A stretch of 64,000 bases of DNA from Luteibacter sp. OK325 (GCF_003050935.1 NZ_QAOX01000009.1:1-64000), one strand, 5' to 3'; shown: positions 9,414-19,927, counted from the first letter of the stretch. Numbers and translations: made by a program. Notes: generated from the letters alone by a model not told the origin.

Positions 9414-12400
9414 ATGAATTCGCGTCAATACCGCGCAGCGTCACTGGGACGTCGCACCGCGCTTGCCCTGGCCATCGGCCTGGGTTCCGTGTCGGGTGCT
9501 GTTTTCGCCCAGTCGACTACCGGCTCCATCTTCGGCCAGGCTCCTGAAGGCGCCGGCCAGACGATCACCGTCACCAGTGACACCGGCGTCAGCCGCACGG
9601 TCAACGTGGATTCGGCGGGTCGTTACACGGTCGGCTCGCTGCCGCTGGGTAACTACAAAGTCACCCTGAACCGCGACGGTGCCGCCGTCGACTCGCGTTC
9701 GAACGTCACCCTGCGTGTCGGCTCTGGTACGGAAGTCGCCTTCGCTGGCGCTACTGCTGCCTCGCAGTCGACCAGCCTCGAAGGCGTCACCGTTTCGGCC
9801 AACGCCCTGCCGTCGATCGACGTCAGCGCGGTCGACTCGCGTACCGTCATCACCTCCGAGCAGCTAGCCAAGCTGCCGCTGGCGCGCACCGCGGAAGCGA
9901 TCGCCCTGCTGGCACCGGGCGCCGTTGGCGGTAGCTCATTCTTCACCGGTCCGACCGGTAACGCCCTGGTCTCCATCGCCGGTTCGGCCGTCACCGAGAA
10001 CGCGTACTACATCAACGGCTTCAACACCACGGATCCGCTCAGCGGCTTCGGCGGCATCACGCTGCCTTACGGTGCGATCGACCAGCAGGAAATCCTCGCC
10101 GGCGGTTACGGCGCGGCCTATGGTCGTTCGGCTGGCGGCGTGATCAGCCAGGTCGGTAAACGCGGCACGAACGAGTGGCATTTCGGTGCCCAGGTCCTCT
10201 GGGAGCCGAAGGGCACCAAGGCCGACCAGTTCAACTATTACCGTCAGGTCGGCGCGCAGGCCGGTCAGCTCTATGACGAGAACCGCGGTGACAAGAACTG
10301 GCGCACCACGTACGCCGCCTATGCCGGTGGCCCGCTGATCAAGGACACCCTGTACGTCTTCGTCGCCGCCGAGCAGGAGCGTCGCGAAGGTGAGGTGACC
10401 GGCAGTGTCGCCGCGCCGTTCGTCTACCACCGGACCTACAAGAACCCGAAGCTGTACGGCAAGATCGACTGGAACATTACCGACAGCAACATTCTTGAAA
10501 TCACCGGTGCGTCGAACAAGCAGGAATACAACGCGCCGTTCTACAAGTACTCGTACGCGACCAAGACCCAGGGCGACTATGTCGGTCAGGACGTCGCGGG
10601 CAATCCGTTGAACAAGTCCGGCGCCGACCTGTACACGGCCAAGTTCACCAGCTACATCACCGACGACATCACGCTGACTGCTCTTTACGGCAAGATGAAG
10701 GGCACGTACTACACCGCACCGGGTGGCGACGTGTCGCAGCCTGCGATTCTGACCCCGCAGTTCCAGAATCCGGCGTTCACGCCGGGCGGCCTGATCACCA
10801 ACGGCAACCCGAGCGCCCAGGTCAACGACCCGGACCACAAGTCGACCAATACGAACCTTCGCATCGACCTGAGCTGGCACATCGGCGATCACACCGTCAT
10901 CGCCGGTATGGACAACCAGAATGTTCGTGACAACCACGATGGCGTGACCACGTCCGGTCCCGGGTATGCCTGGGAATACAACAAGGGTGCTGCGAACACG
11001 CCGATCATCGGCACACTGCCGACCGATTCCGCGTACGTCGCTGCGCCGGGCGGACAGGGCTACTACGTCGCTCGCTACGTCTATGGCACGCAGGCCTCGG
11101 TCCGTACCAAGCAGCGCGCGCAGTACATCGAAGACAGCTGGCAGGTGAATGATCGCTGGATGGTGAAGGCCGGTATTCGTAACGACCAGTTCACCAACTA
11201 CAACCAGGGCGGCGAAGCGTACCTCCGTCTGACCAAGCCCCAGTGGGCCCCGCGCCTGGGCGTCAGCTGGGACGTCAACGGCGACTCCAGCCTGAAGATC
11301 TACGCCAACGCGGGTCGTTACTACCTCGCGCTGCCGTCGACCGTCGCGCTGCGCTCGGCCGGTTCTTCGCTCTACACCCGCGAGTACTTCACCTACACAG
11401 GCATCGACGCTAACGGCATCCCGCAGGGCCTGGCCCCGATCGCCAGCAGCACCGGTGGCCCGATTTCGACCAATCGTGAGTACGGCATTCCGCGCGACCC
11501 GAAGACGGCGGCCTCGAAGGACATCAAGTCGGAATACCAGGATGAGTTCATCCTCGGCTTCGACGCCCAGGCATGGGCTGGCTGGACCTATGGTGCCAAG
11601 GCCACGGTCCGCAAGCTGCGTAACTCGATCGACGACGTCGGCGACGGCGATGCCATCGTCAACGCGGCCATTGCGTCGGGTATCGATCCGGACACCATTG
11701 GTGCCATCCAGGGCAGCTACCTGTTCAACCCGGGTCGCGCCAACACGTTCGTCATCCCGAACACCAATGGCGGCTACTACGACGTCAAGGTGACCAACGA
11801 CGACTTCGGCTTCCCGAAGTCCAAGCGTAACTACTACGGTCTGGAGCTGTATCTCGACCACGCCTGGGACGGCAAGTACCAGGTGAAGTTCGACTACCTG
11901 TATTCGAAGAGCTACGGCAACTCGGAAGGCCAGGTGCGTTCGGACATCGGTCAGGTCGACGTCTCGGCGACGGTCGACTGGGATTACTCCTATGTCATGC
12001 AGTACGCCGGCGGCGAGCTCGCCAACAGCCGCAAGCACCAGTTCAAGGTGTATGGCTCGTACCAGATCGCTCCGGAATGGCTGGCCTCGGCCAACGTCCT
12101 GGTCGCGTCGGGTTCCCCGATCAGCTGCCTCGGTGGCTACGGCACCGCGCAGAATGCTCCGGGACTCGGCTACGCCTCGGTCTACCACTGGTGCGGTGGC
12201 GTGCCGTCGCGTCCTGGCGATGCCGGTCACACCCCGTGGCTGTACACCCTCACCGGCAGCATCGAGTACCGTCCGGATTGGGCCGACAAGAAGCTTGCCT
12301 TCAATGTCACGGTCTTCAATATCCTCGACCAGCGTAAGGAAACGCAGCTGTATACGCGTTACGGCACGTCGGCTGCGGTGAACCCGCGCTATGACGTCCC

Positions 12401-12455
12401 CTACTACCAGACGACGCCGCGTTACGCCCGTTTCGGTATTTCCTACGACTTCTGA
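9414..12455 (+). CDS. Oar-like TonB-dependent receptor, copy 1
   Basis: 1013 aa. The signal peptide ends near residue 32 (AVFA/Q). A carboxypeptidase-regulatory-like beta domain (about 35-112) precedes a plug beginning near EGVTVSANALP, with the conserved stretch TENAYYINGFNTTDPLSG. A large outer-membrane barrel follows, ending in the aromatic terminus YARFGISYDF. Such Oar-like proteins are TonB/ExbBD-energised importers of large or complex substrates; the ligand is unknown. It is the first of three adjacent paralogues that share N-terminus, plug and many barrel strands while loops differ. A GGGGAGAGG ribosome site lies just upstream, and a terminator at 12565-12592 ends the unit. Confidence 0.9.
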   Translation: MNSRQYRAASLGRRTALALAIGLGSVSGAVFAQSTTGSIFGQAPEGAGQTITVTSDTGVSRTVNVDSAGRYTVGSLPLGNYKVTLNRDGAAVDSRSNVTLRVGSGTEVAFAGATAASQSTSLEGVTVSANALPSIDVSAVDSRTVITSEQLAKLPLARTAEAIALLAPGAVGGSSFFTGPTGNALVSIAGSAVTENAYYINGFNTTDPLSGFGGITLPYGAIDQQEILAGGYGAAYGRSAGGVISQVGKRGTNEWHFGAQVLWEPKGTKADQFNYYRQVGAQAGQLYDENRGDKNWRTTYAAYAGGPLIKDTLYVFVAAEQERREGEVTGSVAAPFVYHRTYKNPKLYGKIDWNITDSNILEITGASNKQEYNAPFYKYSYATKTQGDYVGQDVAGNPLNKSGADLYTAKFTSYITDDITLTALYGKMKGTYYTAPGGDVSQPAILTPQFQNPAFTPGGLITNGNPSAQVNDPDHKSTNTNLRIDLSWHIGDHTVIAGMDNQNVRDNHDGVTTSGPGYAWEYNKGAANTPIIGTLPTDSAYVAAPGGQGYYVARYVYGTQASVRTKQRAQYIEDSWQVNDRWMVKAGIRNDQFTNYNQGGEAYLRLTKPQWAPRLGVSWDVNGDSSLKIYANAGRYYLALPSTVALRSAGSSLYTREYFTYTGIDANGIPQGLAPIASSTGGPISTNREYGIPRDPKTAASKDIKSEYQDEFILGFDAQAWAGWTYGAKATVRKLRNSIDDVGDGDAIVNAAIASGIDPDTIGAIQGSYLFNPGRANTFVIPNTNGGYYDVKVTNDDFGFPKSKRNYYGLELYLDHAWDGKYQVKFDYLYSKSYGNSEGQVRSDIGQVDVSATVDWDYSYVMQYAGGELANSRKHQFKVYGSYQIAPEWLASANVLVASGSPISCLGGYGTAQNAPGLGYASVYHWCGGVPSRPGDAGHTPWLYTLTGSIEYRPDWADKKLAFNVTVFNILDQRKETQLYTRYGTSAAVNPRYDVPYYQTTPRYARFGISYDF

Positions 12456-12564
12456 TGACGGCGCCGCCAGGGCCATCCACCCTGGCGGCATCAGCCTCAA
12501 CAGAACAAATCGCAAAATCAGAACAAGGCATCCACGGACCGGAACGCCAAGCGTCTCCCCAGAT

Positions 12565-12592
12565 GCCACCGGGTCTCCCCGGTGGCCTTTTT
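12565..12592 (+). terminator. Rho-independent terminator after receptor 1
   Basis: GCCACCGGG/CCCGGTGGC-type hairpin followed by a five-T run, ~110 bp after the receptor stop. Confidence 0.88.
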
Positions 12593-12671
12593 GTGCCCGA
12601 TGCCTGATGGATCAGGTATGCCATGACATCTTGTTGCTTAGCCCGGAGCCTCTTCCGTGGGCTCTTCTTGC

Positions 12672-12686
12672 TAAGAATCTTTCCTA
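12672..12686. promoter_or_regulatory. Second copy of the palindromic candidate operator
   Basis: TAAGAATCTTTCCTA differs by one base from the 9055-9069 palindrome and sits upstream of the promoter of receptor 2. The surrounding 12456-13029 intergenic region otherwise contains only the terminator, promoter and leader. Confidence 0.42.
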
Positions 12687-12792
12687 GGCCACATTCCGGG
12701 GTTTCGCCGAGACGCACGCAACATTTACGTAACCCATTGGCGGCAGACAAGTTATTTTTGGCCGTTAATAGTGCCGCGTAATATGTTGTTGC

Positions 12793-13029
12793 GACATGTA
12801 AGTCGAATGTAAAAATTTCGCATTGATTACCCGTGAAACCTTACGTATATGTGTCTCATCGCCTTTACGGGCGGTGTTTCGGGGAGCGTGATCGCTGGTT
12901 GGATCTCGTTGTTTCAAGGTGACTTTTACTGCCGATTCAAAAGAAAGCCTGGCGTACGCCGGGCCGGGGTCGGCTTGTCGCTAATCGCATATTTTTGCGA
13001 TAGCGGATTTTAACGGGGAGAGGCATTCA
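12793..13029 (+). repeat. Duplicated promoter/leader (partner of 9177-9413)
   Basis: The 237 bp directly upstream of receptor 2 align without net length change to the 237 bp at 9177-9413 upstream of receptor 1. They include the promoter (here 12823-12851), a leader hairpin with arms ATCGCA/TGCGAT and the ribosome site. The duplication therefore copied regulation together with the coding sequence. Confidence 0.85.
12823..12851 (+). promoter_or_regulatory. Candidate sigma70 promoter of receptor 2
   Basis: TTGATT, 17-bp spacer, TATATG, identical in layout to the promoter of receptor 1. Confidence 0.5.
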
Positions 13030-16000
13030 ATGAATTCGCGTCAATACCGCGCAGCGTCACTGGGACGTCGCACCGCGCTTGCCCTGGCCATCGGCCTGGG
13101 TTCCGTGTCGGGTGCTGTTTTCGCCCAGGCGACTACCGGCTCCATCTTCGGCCAGGCTCCAGAAGGCGCCGGCCAGACCGTCACCGTCACCAGCGACACC
13201 GGCGTCAGCCGTACGGTCAATGTTGATTCGGCGGGTCGTTACACGGTCGGCTCACTGCCGCTGGGTAACTACAAAGTCACCCTGAACCGCGACGGTGCCG
13301 CCGTCGACTCGCGTTCGAACGTCACCCTGCGTGTCGGCTCCGGTACGGAAGTCGCCTTCGCCGGCGCTACTGCCGCTGCCACTCAGTCGACCAGCCTCGA
13401 AGGCGTCACCGTTTCGGCCAACGCCCTGCCGTCGATCGACGTCAGCGCGGTCGACTCGCGCACCGTCATTACCGCAGAGCAGCTGGCCAAGCTGCCGCTG
13501 GCGCGCACCGCGGAAGCGATCGCCCTGCTGGCACCGGGCGCCGTTGCCGGTAGCTCGTTCTTCACCGGTCCGACCGGTAACGCCCTGGTCTCCATCGCTG
13601 GCTCGGCCGTCACCGAGAACGCGTACTACATCAACGGTTTCAACACCACGGATCCGCTCAGCGGCTTCGGCGGCATCACCCTGCCTTACGGCGCGATCGA
13701 CCAGCAGGAAATCCTCGCCGGCGGTTACGGCGCGGCCTACGGTCGTTCCTCGGGTGGTGTCATCAGCCAGGTCGGTAAGCGTGGTACGAACGAATGGCAT
13801 TTCGGTGCCCAGGTCCTCTGGGAGCCGAAGGGCACCAAGGCTGACCCGTCCAACTACTACAGCACGGTCGGTTCGAACGCTGGCAACATCTATGACCGTA
13901 ACGACCGGGACAAGTCCTGGCGCACCACGTACTCCGCGTACGCCGGCGGCCCGCTGATCAAGGACACCCTGTACATCTTCCTCGCCGCCGAGCAGGAGCG
14001 TCGCGAGGGTGAAGTGACCGGCAGCATCGCTGCGCCGTTCACCTATCAGCAGACCTACAAGAACCCGAAGCTGTACGGCAAGATCGACTGGAACATCACC
14101 GACAGCAACATTCTTGAAATCACCGGTGCGTCGAACAAGCAGGAATACAACGCACCGATCTACGACTACGACTACGACACCGGCTACAAGGGTGCTTACG
14201 TCGGTCAGGACGTCGCAGGCGTGCCGCTGAACAAGTCCGGCGCCGACCTGTACACGGCCAAGTTCACCAGCTACATCACCGACGACATCACGCTGACCGC
14301 GTTGTACGGCAAGATGAAGGGTAAGTACTTCACCGCTCCGGGCGGCGACAACACGGTGCCCTCGATCCTGGGCGCTACCGATGAGAACCCGGCCTACACG
14401 CCGAACGGCTTCATCACCAATGGCAACCCGGCTGCGCAGGTCAACAACCCGGACCACAAGTCGACCAACACGAACCTGCGTATCGACCTGAGCTGGCACA
14501 TCGGCGACCACACCATCGTCGCCGGTATGGATAACCAGACGGTTCGTGACACGGACGACGGCGTCAGCACCTCGGGTCCGGGCTATGCCTGGGAATACGC
14601 CCAGGGTGACGCCGCCACGCCGATCATCGGTACGCTTCCGACTGACGCGTCGTACGTCGCACCGCCGCCGGGCGATGGCTACTACGTTGCGCAGTACAAG
14701 TACAACACCGCCGCCTCGGTCCGGACGACGCAGCGTGCCCAGTACATCGAAGATACGTGGCAGGTGAACGACCGCTGGCTGGTGAAGGTCGGTCTTCGTA
14801 ACGACCAGTTCACCAACTACAACCAGGACGGCGACCCGTACCTGCGCCTGAAGAAGCCGCAGTGGGCTCCGCGCCTGGGCGTCAGCTGGGACGTCAACGG
14901 CGACTCCAGCCTGAAGATCTACGCCAACGCGGGTCGCTACTACCTCGCGCTGCCGGCAACGGTCGCGTTGCGTTCGGCAGGTGCCTCGCTCTACACCCGC
15001 GAGTACTTCACCTACACGGGCATCGACGGCCAGGGTATTCCGCAGGGCCTGGCCCCGATCTTCAGCAGCACCGGTGGCCCGATCTCGGCTAACAGCGAGT
15101 ACGGCATTCCGCGCGACCCGAAGACGGCCGCCGGCACCGACATCAAGTCGCAGTACCAGGATGAATTCATCCTCGGCTTCGACGCCCAGGCATGGGCTGG
15201 CTGGACCTATGGTGCCAAGGCCACGGTCCGCAAGCTGCGCAACTCGATCGACGACGTCGGTGACGGCCAGGCGATCGAAGACAAGATGGTTGCCACGGGT
15301 ATCGATCCGGACACGATCGGCGCTATCCAGGGTAGCTACCTGTTCAACCCGGGTCGCGCCAACACGTTCCTGATTCCGAACACGAATGGCGGTTATTACA
15401 GCGTCGAGATGACCAACGACGACTTCCACATGCCGCATTCGAAGCGTAATTACTACGGCCTCGACCTGTACCTCGACCACGCCTGGGACGGCAAGTACCA
15501 GGTCAAGTTCGACTACCTGTATTCGAAGAGCTACGGCAACTCGGAAGGCCAGGTGCGTTCGGACATCCGTCAGGACACGGTCTCGGCCACGGTCGACTGG
15601 GATTACTGGCAGGTCATGCAGTACGCCGGTGGCGAACTGGCTAACAGCCGCAAGCATCAGCTGAAGATCTACGGCTCGTACCAGCTGGCTCCGGAATGGA
15701 TGGTCTCGGCCAACATACTGATCGCCTCGGGTACGCCGAAAAGCTGCCTCGGTTACTTCGGTCCGGACCAGACGAACCCGAGCCTCGGCTACGGCTCGTA
15801 CTACCACTGGTGCGCAGGCGAGGTCTCACGTCCGGGTGACGCAGGCCACAACCCGTGGACCTACATCGTCACGGGCTCGGTGGAATATCGTCCGGAGTGG
15901 GCCGACAAGAAGCTGGCTTTCAACGTGACCGTGTTCAACCTGCTCAACCAGCGCGAGCGTACGCAGACTTACCCGCTGCTGGGTAGCACTCTCGCCGCGG

Positions 16001-16083
16001 CCGGTCCGAATACACGCTACGGCGTGCCGCTCTACCAGACCACGCCGCGTTATGCGCGCTTTGGTATCAGCTACGACTTCTGA
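13030..16083 (+). CDS. Oar-like TonB-dependent receptor, copy 2
   Basis: 1017 aa, a close paralogue of the preceding gene. The first ~110 residues (signal peptide and carboxypeptidase-regulatory domain) are almost identical, as are the plug and the TTPRYARFGISYDF end. Differences cluster in segments expected to be extracellular loops, for example around residues 275-300, 395-410 and 545-575, and in the strand before the C-terminus. It has its own promoter, leader and terminator, so it is an independent unit rather than part of an operon. A two-protein division of ligand range is plausible but not shown. Confidence 0.9.
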   Translation: MNSRQYRAASLGRRTALALAIGLGSVSGAVFAQATTGSIFGQAPEGAGQTVTVTSDTGVSRTVNVDSAGRYTVGSLPLGNYKVTLNRDGAAVDSRSNVTLRVGSGTEVAFAGATAAATQSTSLEGVTVSANALPSIDVSAVDSRTVITAEQLAKLPLARTAEAIALLAPGAVAGSSFFTGPTGNALVSIAGSAVTENAYYINGFNTTDPLSGFGGITLPYGAIDQQEILAGGYGAAYGRSSGGVISQVGKRGTNEWHFGAQVLWEPKGTKADPSNYYSTVGSNAGNIYDRNDRDKSWRTTYSAYAGGPLIKDTLYIFLAAEQERREGEVTGSIAAPFTYQQTYKNPKLYGKIDWNITDSNILEITGASNKQEYNAPIYDYDYDTGYKGAYVGQDVAGVPLNKSGADLYTAKFTSYITDDITLTALYGKMKGKYFTAPGGDNTVPSILGATDENPAYTPNGFITNGNPAAQVNNPDHKSTNTNLRIDLSWHIGDHTIVAGMDNQTVRDTDDGVSTSGPGYAWEYAQGDAATPIIGTLPTDASYVAPPPGDGYYVAQYKYNTAASVRTTQRAQYIEDTWQVNDRWLVKVGLRNDQFTNYNQDGDPYLRLKKPQWAPRLGVSWDVNGDSSLKIYANAGRYYLALPATVALRSAGASLYTREYFTYTGIDGQGIPQGLAPIFSSTGGPISANSEYGIPRDPKTAAGTDIKSQYQDEFILGFDAQAWAGWTYGAKATVRKLRNSIDDVGDGQAIEDKMVATGIDPDTIGAIQGSYLFNPGRANTFLIPNTNGGYYSVEMTNDDFHMPHSKRNYYGLDLYLDHAWDGKYQVKFDYLYSKSYGNSEGQVRSDIRQDTVSATVDWDYWQVMQYAGGELANSRKHQLKIYGSYQLAPEWMVSANILIASGTPKSCLGYFGPDQTNPSLGYGSYYHWCAGEVSRPGDAGHNPWTYIVTGSVEYRPEWADKKLAFNVTVFNLLNQRERTQTYPLLGSTLAAAGPNTRYGVPLYQTTPRYARFGISYDF

Positions 16084-16190
16084 TGCAGGTGCCGCCGGGG
16101 CGATCCACCCCGGCGGCGTTAACCTGCACAGAACAAAGCGAACAATCAGAACAAAGCATCCACGGATGGAACGCAAGCACCTCCCCAGAT

Positions 16191-16217
16191 GCCACCGGGT
16201 CTCCCGGTGGCCTTTTT
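16191..16217 (+). terminator. Rho-independent terminator after receptor 2
   Basis: GCCACCGGG, loop TCT, CCCGGTGGC, then a T run. The sequence is nearly the same as the terminator of receptor 1, so the duplicated block extends through the terminator. Confidence 0.88.
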
Positions 16218-16305
16218 GGGTCAGGTGCTTGATGAACAAGGAAATCAACGGCTGACGGCGTTCTCCCAACCGTCATGTAGGTAGAAAGCCGTTGTAAATA
16301 TTTTG

Positions 16306-16335
16306 TTGACACGACAAGCCCCCTAAGCCTATGTT
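16306..16335 (+). promoter_or_regulatory. Candidate sigma70 promoter of receptor 3
   Basis: TTGACA, an 18-bp spacer and TATGTT, ~230 bp upstream of the receptor 3 ATG. It is unrelated to the promoters of receptors 1 and 2. The rest of 16218-16564 shows no other feature I can support. Confidence 0.5.
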
Positions 16336-16564
16336 CGGCATCGACGAATCTGGGCGGGGCATTCACAAACTGTGATGCTGCTCCCGTTCAGTAAGAGTCG
16401 TAGGACTTGTCGGGAGCAGTTTTATGGGGGCGCTTGTCACTCTGGGAGGAGTGGCGGTGATTCCATCCCCAGAAGCGAGCACCGACGAGGCCAATCTTTT
16501 TCCGGCCTGGCGTCGGTTTTGCTCGTTTTCAGGCCCGGTTGGGCCGATCTGGGGAGATTTGCAC

Positions 16565-19500
16565 ATGAGTTCTCGCATCATCCGGCAGGGTTCATTCCTG
16601 CGTCATTCCGCGTTGGCGATTGCCCTCGCGGCCGGTCTGGGCGGCACGGGCGTTGTCCTTGCTCAGGCCACCAGCGGTAACATCTTCGGTACCGCTCAGC
16701 CGGGCGATACCGTTCAGATCACCGGCAACACCGGTTTCAACCGCGAGATCCCGGTTGACGCGTCGGGTCGTTTCCAGATCAGCAACGTGCCCGTCGGCAC
16801 ATACAACGTCGACCTCAAGCGTAACGGTGCCGTCGTCGATTCCCGCAAGAACGTCAGCCTGACGGTCGGCAAGGGTTCGGACGTCTCGTTCGCCGCTGCC
16901 GCAACCGCGGCGTCGGCCCAGTCGCTCGACTCGGTCACGGTCACCGCCAACAGCCTGCCGCCGGTCGACGTCTCGACGGTCGACTCGCGCACGGTCATCA
17001 CTTCCGAGCAGCTCGCTAAGCTCCCCCTCGCCCGCACCGCCGAATCCATCGCGCTGCTGGCTCCGGGTGCTATCGGTGGTAGCGGCTACTTCAAGGGTCC
17101 GACCGGCAACAGCCTGGTCTCGATCGGTGGCGGTTCGGTTACCGAGAACGCGTACTACATTAACGGTTTCAACACCACGGATCCGCTCAGCGGCTTCGGC
17201 GGCATCACCCTGCCTTACGGCGCGATCGACCAGCAGGAAATCCTCGCTGGTGGTTACGGTGCGGCCTATGGTCGTTCGGCCGGTGGCGTAATCAGCCAGG
17301 TCGGTAAGCGCGGCACGAACGAGTGGCACTTCGGTGCGCAGATCCTCTGGCAGCCGGGCGGCGCTGCCTCGGCACCGGGTAACGACCACTACAAGGTCGA
17401 CAGCTCGAACCACTCCGTTGGCGAACTTTACAACTACAACCAGCGCGACAAGCAGACGGTCACCACCGAGTCGGCCTATGTCGGCGGCCCGCTGATCAAG
17501 GACAAGCTGTACATCTTCCTCGCCGCCGAGCAGGAGCGTACCGAAGGCACGGTCGTCAAGTCGCAGGATGCGCCGACCTACCAGTCGACCAGCTATCGCA
17601 ACCCGAAGTACTACGCGAAGCTCGACTGGAACATCAGCGACAGCAACATCCTTGAAGTCACCGGTGCGTCGAACAAGCAGAGCTACGACGCTTCGCAGTA
17701 CGCCTTCGATTACGACACCCGCCAGCGCGGTGCGTACATCGGCAAGGATACGTCGGGCAAGCCGTTGAACAAGACGGGTGCCGATCTGTACTCGGCCAAG
17801 TTCACCAGCTACATCACCGACGACCTGACCCTGACTGCCCTCTACGGCAAGATGAAGGGCACGTATTACAGCGACACGCCGTCGTCGACCAACCCGCACA
17901 TCATCAGCCCGGGCAATCAGAACCCGGATCTGAACGGCGGTGGTCCGATCACCAACGACAACCCCTCGACGGCCGCGTACACGCCGGAGCACAAGTCGAC
18001 CAACACCAACCTGCGCGTCGACCTGAGCTACCACATCGGCGATCACACGATCACCGCCGGTATCGACAACCAGAATATCCGCGACAAGGACGACGGTCAG
18101 TTCACGACCGGTCCGGGTTATGCGTGGGAATACGGTCAGGTCACCGCCGGTGCACCGATCCAGGGTGAGCCGGGCTCGAGCGACTTCGTCGGTCTGCCGG
18201 GTCCCGGTGGTTACTACGTCGACCAGTACAAGTACAACACCACGGCGTCGGTGCGTACGACCCAGCGCGCCCAGTACATCGAAGATTCCTGGCAGGTCAA
18301 TGACCGCTGGCTGGTGAAGGTCGGTGTGCGTAACGACCAGTTCACCAACTACGACACCACCGGCTCGGCTTACCTGCGTCTGCGTAGCCCGCAGTGGGCC
18401 CCGCGCCTCGGTGCCACCTGGGACGTCAACGGCGACTCCAGCCTGAAGATCTACGCCAACGCGGGTCGTTACTACCTTGCGCTGCCGGCGTCGGTCGCGC
18501 TGCGTTCGGCGGGTAAGTCGCTCTACACCCGTGAGTACTTCACCTATACGGGCATCGACGGCAACGGCATCCCGCAGGGCCTGACCCCGATCGACACCGC
18601 CACGGGCGGTCCGATCTCGGCCAACGCCGAGTATGGCCTTCAGCGTGATCCGAACACCGCGGCTTCGCGCAACCTGAAGTCGGAATACCAGGACGAGTTC
18701 ATCCTCGGCTTCGACAAGACCCTGGGCGACAAGTGGGTTTACGGCGCGAAGGCCACGCTGCGCAAGCTGCGTAACGCCATCGATGACACCGGGGATGCCA
18801 CCACCATCCGCAACACGTTGATTGCGCAGGGTGTGGATCCGGCAACGATCGGTCCGATCCAGGGCAGCTACCTGTTCAATCCGGGTCGCGCGTCGGAGTT
18901 CCTGGTGCCGAACACCAACGGCGGCTACTACCAGGCCAACGTGTCGAATGCCGACTTCGGGTTCCCGCACCTGAAGCGTAACTACTACGGTCTCGAGATG
19001 TACCTCGAGCATCCGTTCGATGGAAAGTGGTACGGCAAGGTCGACTACGTCTACTCGAAGAGCTACGGCAACTCGGAAGGCCAGGTTCGTTCGGACACCG
19101 GCCAGGCCGACGTCTCGGCGACGGTCGACTGGGACTTCCCGCAGCTGATGCAGTACTCGGGTGGCGAACTGGCTAACAGCCGCCGGCATGTGCTGAAGGC
19201 CTACGGTTCCTACCAGTTGACCGATGAAGTGATGCTCTCCGGTAACCTGTCGGTTTCGTCGGGCGCTCCGAAGTCGTGCCTTGGCTATTTCGGTGCGGAC
19301 GAGTCCGATCCGATTGGTTACCAGGACAACTACCACTACTGCTACGGTCAGCCGTCGTCCCCGGGTTCCATGGGTCACACCCCGTGGCTGTACCTGTTCG
19401 ACCTCAGCGCCGAGTACCGTCCGGTCTGGGCCGACAAGAAGCTCGCGTTCAACATCACGGTGTTCAACGTGTTCAACAGCCGCGAGACCCTGCAGATCTA

Positions 19501-19603
19501 CCCGAACGCAGGCAACACGACTGGCGTCGAGTCGAACTACAAGGCGACCTTGTACTCGTCGCAGCCGCGCTACGCTCGCTTCGGTATCACCTACGACTTC
19601 TGA
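16565..19603 (+). CDS. Oar-like TonB-dependent receptor, copy 3
   Basis: 1012 aa from the ATG at 16565, which has GGGGAG 8 nt upstream and is followed at once by a signal peptide (SALAIALAAGLGGTGVVLAQ). The in-frame extension to 16424 would put ~47 non-signal residues in front and is rejected. Architecture matches copies 1 and 2: carboxypeptidase-regulatory domain, plug with TENAYYINGFNTTDPLSG, barrel, terminal YARFGITYDF. The N-terminal domain is clearly more diverged, while the plug and several barrel stretches are nearly identical, which suggests older duplication with local gene conversion. Ligand unknown. Confidence 0.9.
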   Translation: MSSRIIRQGSFLRHSALAIALAAGLGGTGVVLAQATSGNIFGTAQPGDTVQITGNTGFNREIPVDASGRFQISNVPVGTYNVDLKRNGAVVDSRKNVSLTVGKGSDVSFAAAATAASAQSLDSVTVTANSLPPVDVSTVDSRTVITSEQLAKLPLARTAESIALLAPGAIGGSGYFKGPTGNSLVSIGGGSVTENAYYINGFNTTDPLSGFGGITLPYGAIDQQEILAGGYGAAYGRSAGGVISQVGKRGTNEWHFGAQILWQPGGAASAPGNDHYKVDSSNHSVGELYNYNQRDKQTVTTESAYVGGPLIKDKLYIFLAAEQERTEGTVVKSQDAPTYQSTSYRNPKYYAKLDWNISDSNILEVTGASNKQSYDASQYAFDYDTRQRGAYIGKDTSGKPLNKTGADLYSAKFTSYITDDLTLTALYGKMKGTYYSDTPSSTNPHIISPGNQNPDLNGGGPITNDNPSTAAYTPEHKSTNTNLRVDLSYHIGDHTITAGIDNQNIRDKDDGQFTTGPGYAWEYGQVTAGAPIQGEPGSSDFVGLPGPGGYYVDQYKYNTTASVRTTQRAQYIEDSWQVNDRWLVKVGVRNDQFTNYDTTGSAYLRLRSPQWAPRLGATWDVNGDSSLKIYANAGRYYLALPASVALRSAGKSLYTREYFTYTGIDGNGIPQGLTPIDTATGGPISANAEYGLQRDPNTAASRNLKSEYQDEFILGFDKTLGDKWVYGAKATLRKLRNAIDDTGDATTIRNTLIAQGVDPATIGPIQGSYLFNPGRASEFLVPNTNGGYYQANVSNADFGFPHLKRNYYGLEMYLEHPFDGKWYGKVDYVYSKSYGNSEGQVRSDTGQADVSATVDWDFPQLMQYSGGELANSRRHVLKAYGSYQLTDEVMLSGNLSVSSGAPKSCLGYFGADESDPIGYQDNYHYCYGQPSSPGSMGHTPWLYLFDLSAEYRPVWADKKLAFNITVFNVFNSRETLQIYPNAGNTTGVESNYKATLYSSQPRYARFGITYDF

Positions 19604-19660
19604 TCCATCGAAGTCGGATCGAAAGCCACCAGCCCTTGGACTGGTGGCCTGGATCGCAAG

Positions 19661-19690
19661 AAAAGGCCACCTTCGGGTGGCCTTTTTTTT
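19661..19690 (+). terminator. Rho-independent terminator after receptor 3
   Basis: AAAAGGCCACC, loop TTCG, GGTGGCCTTTT, then further T residues. A second hairpin (GCCACCAG/CTGGTGGC) precedes it at about 19625-19648. The remaining 19691-19927 gap shows nothing else beyond the next gene's ribosome site. Confidence 0.9.
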
Positions 19691-19927
19691 GAAAGTGGTC
19701 TGTTCGTAAACCGGTTGCCGATCAGGCGTTTGCCGTTTTTCGGCATTTATGACTGCCAGCTTGCCAACAGGCTCCCAGTTACGAATTCCTAGGGATTTTC
19801 ACCCTTGACTTTTCCAAGGGCGCATTTGCCGGTATGCTCCAAGGTTCCCCCCGGAAGGTCTTGCGCCATGCGCGCGCGTATCTTCCGTGACCCATACCTT
19901 CTTTCCGTTCCGTTACGAGGTTCGACC

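Noticed and set aside
9936-12569. 877-aa open frame antisense to receptor 1 (similar ones opposite receptors 2 and 3)
   Set aside because: A mirror frame of a high-GC gene: Val/Arg/Asp-rich, no domain or start signal, and it occurs in all three receptors because their codon usage is the same.
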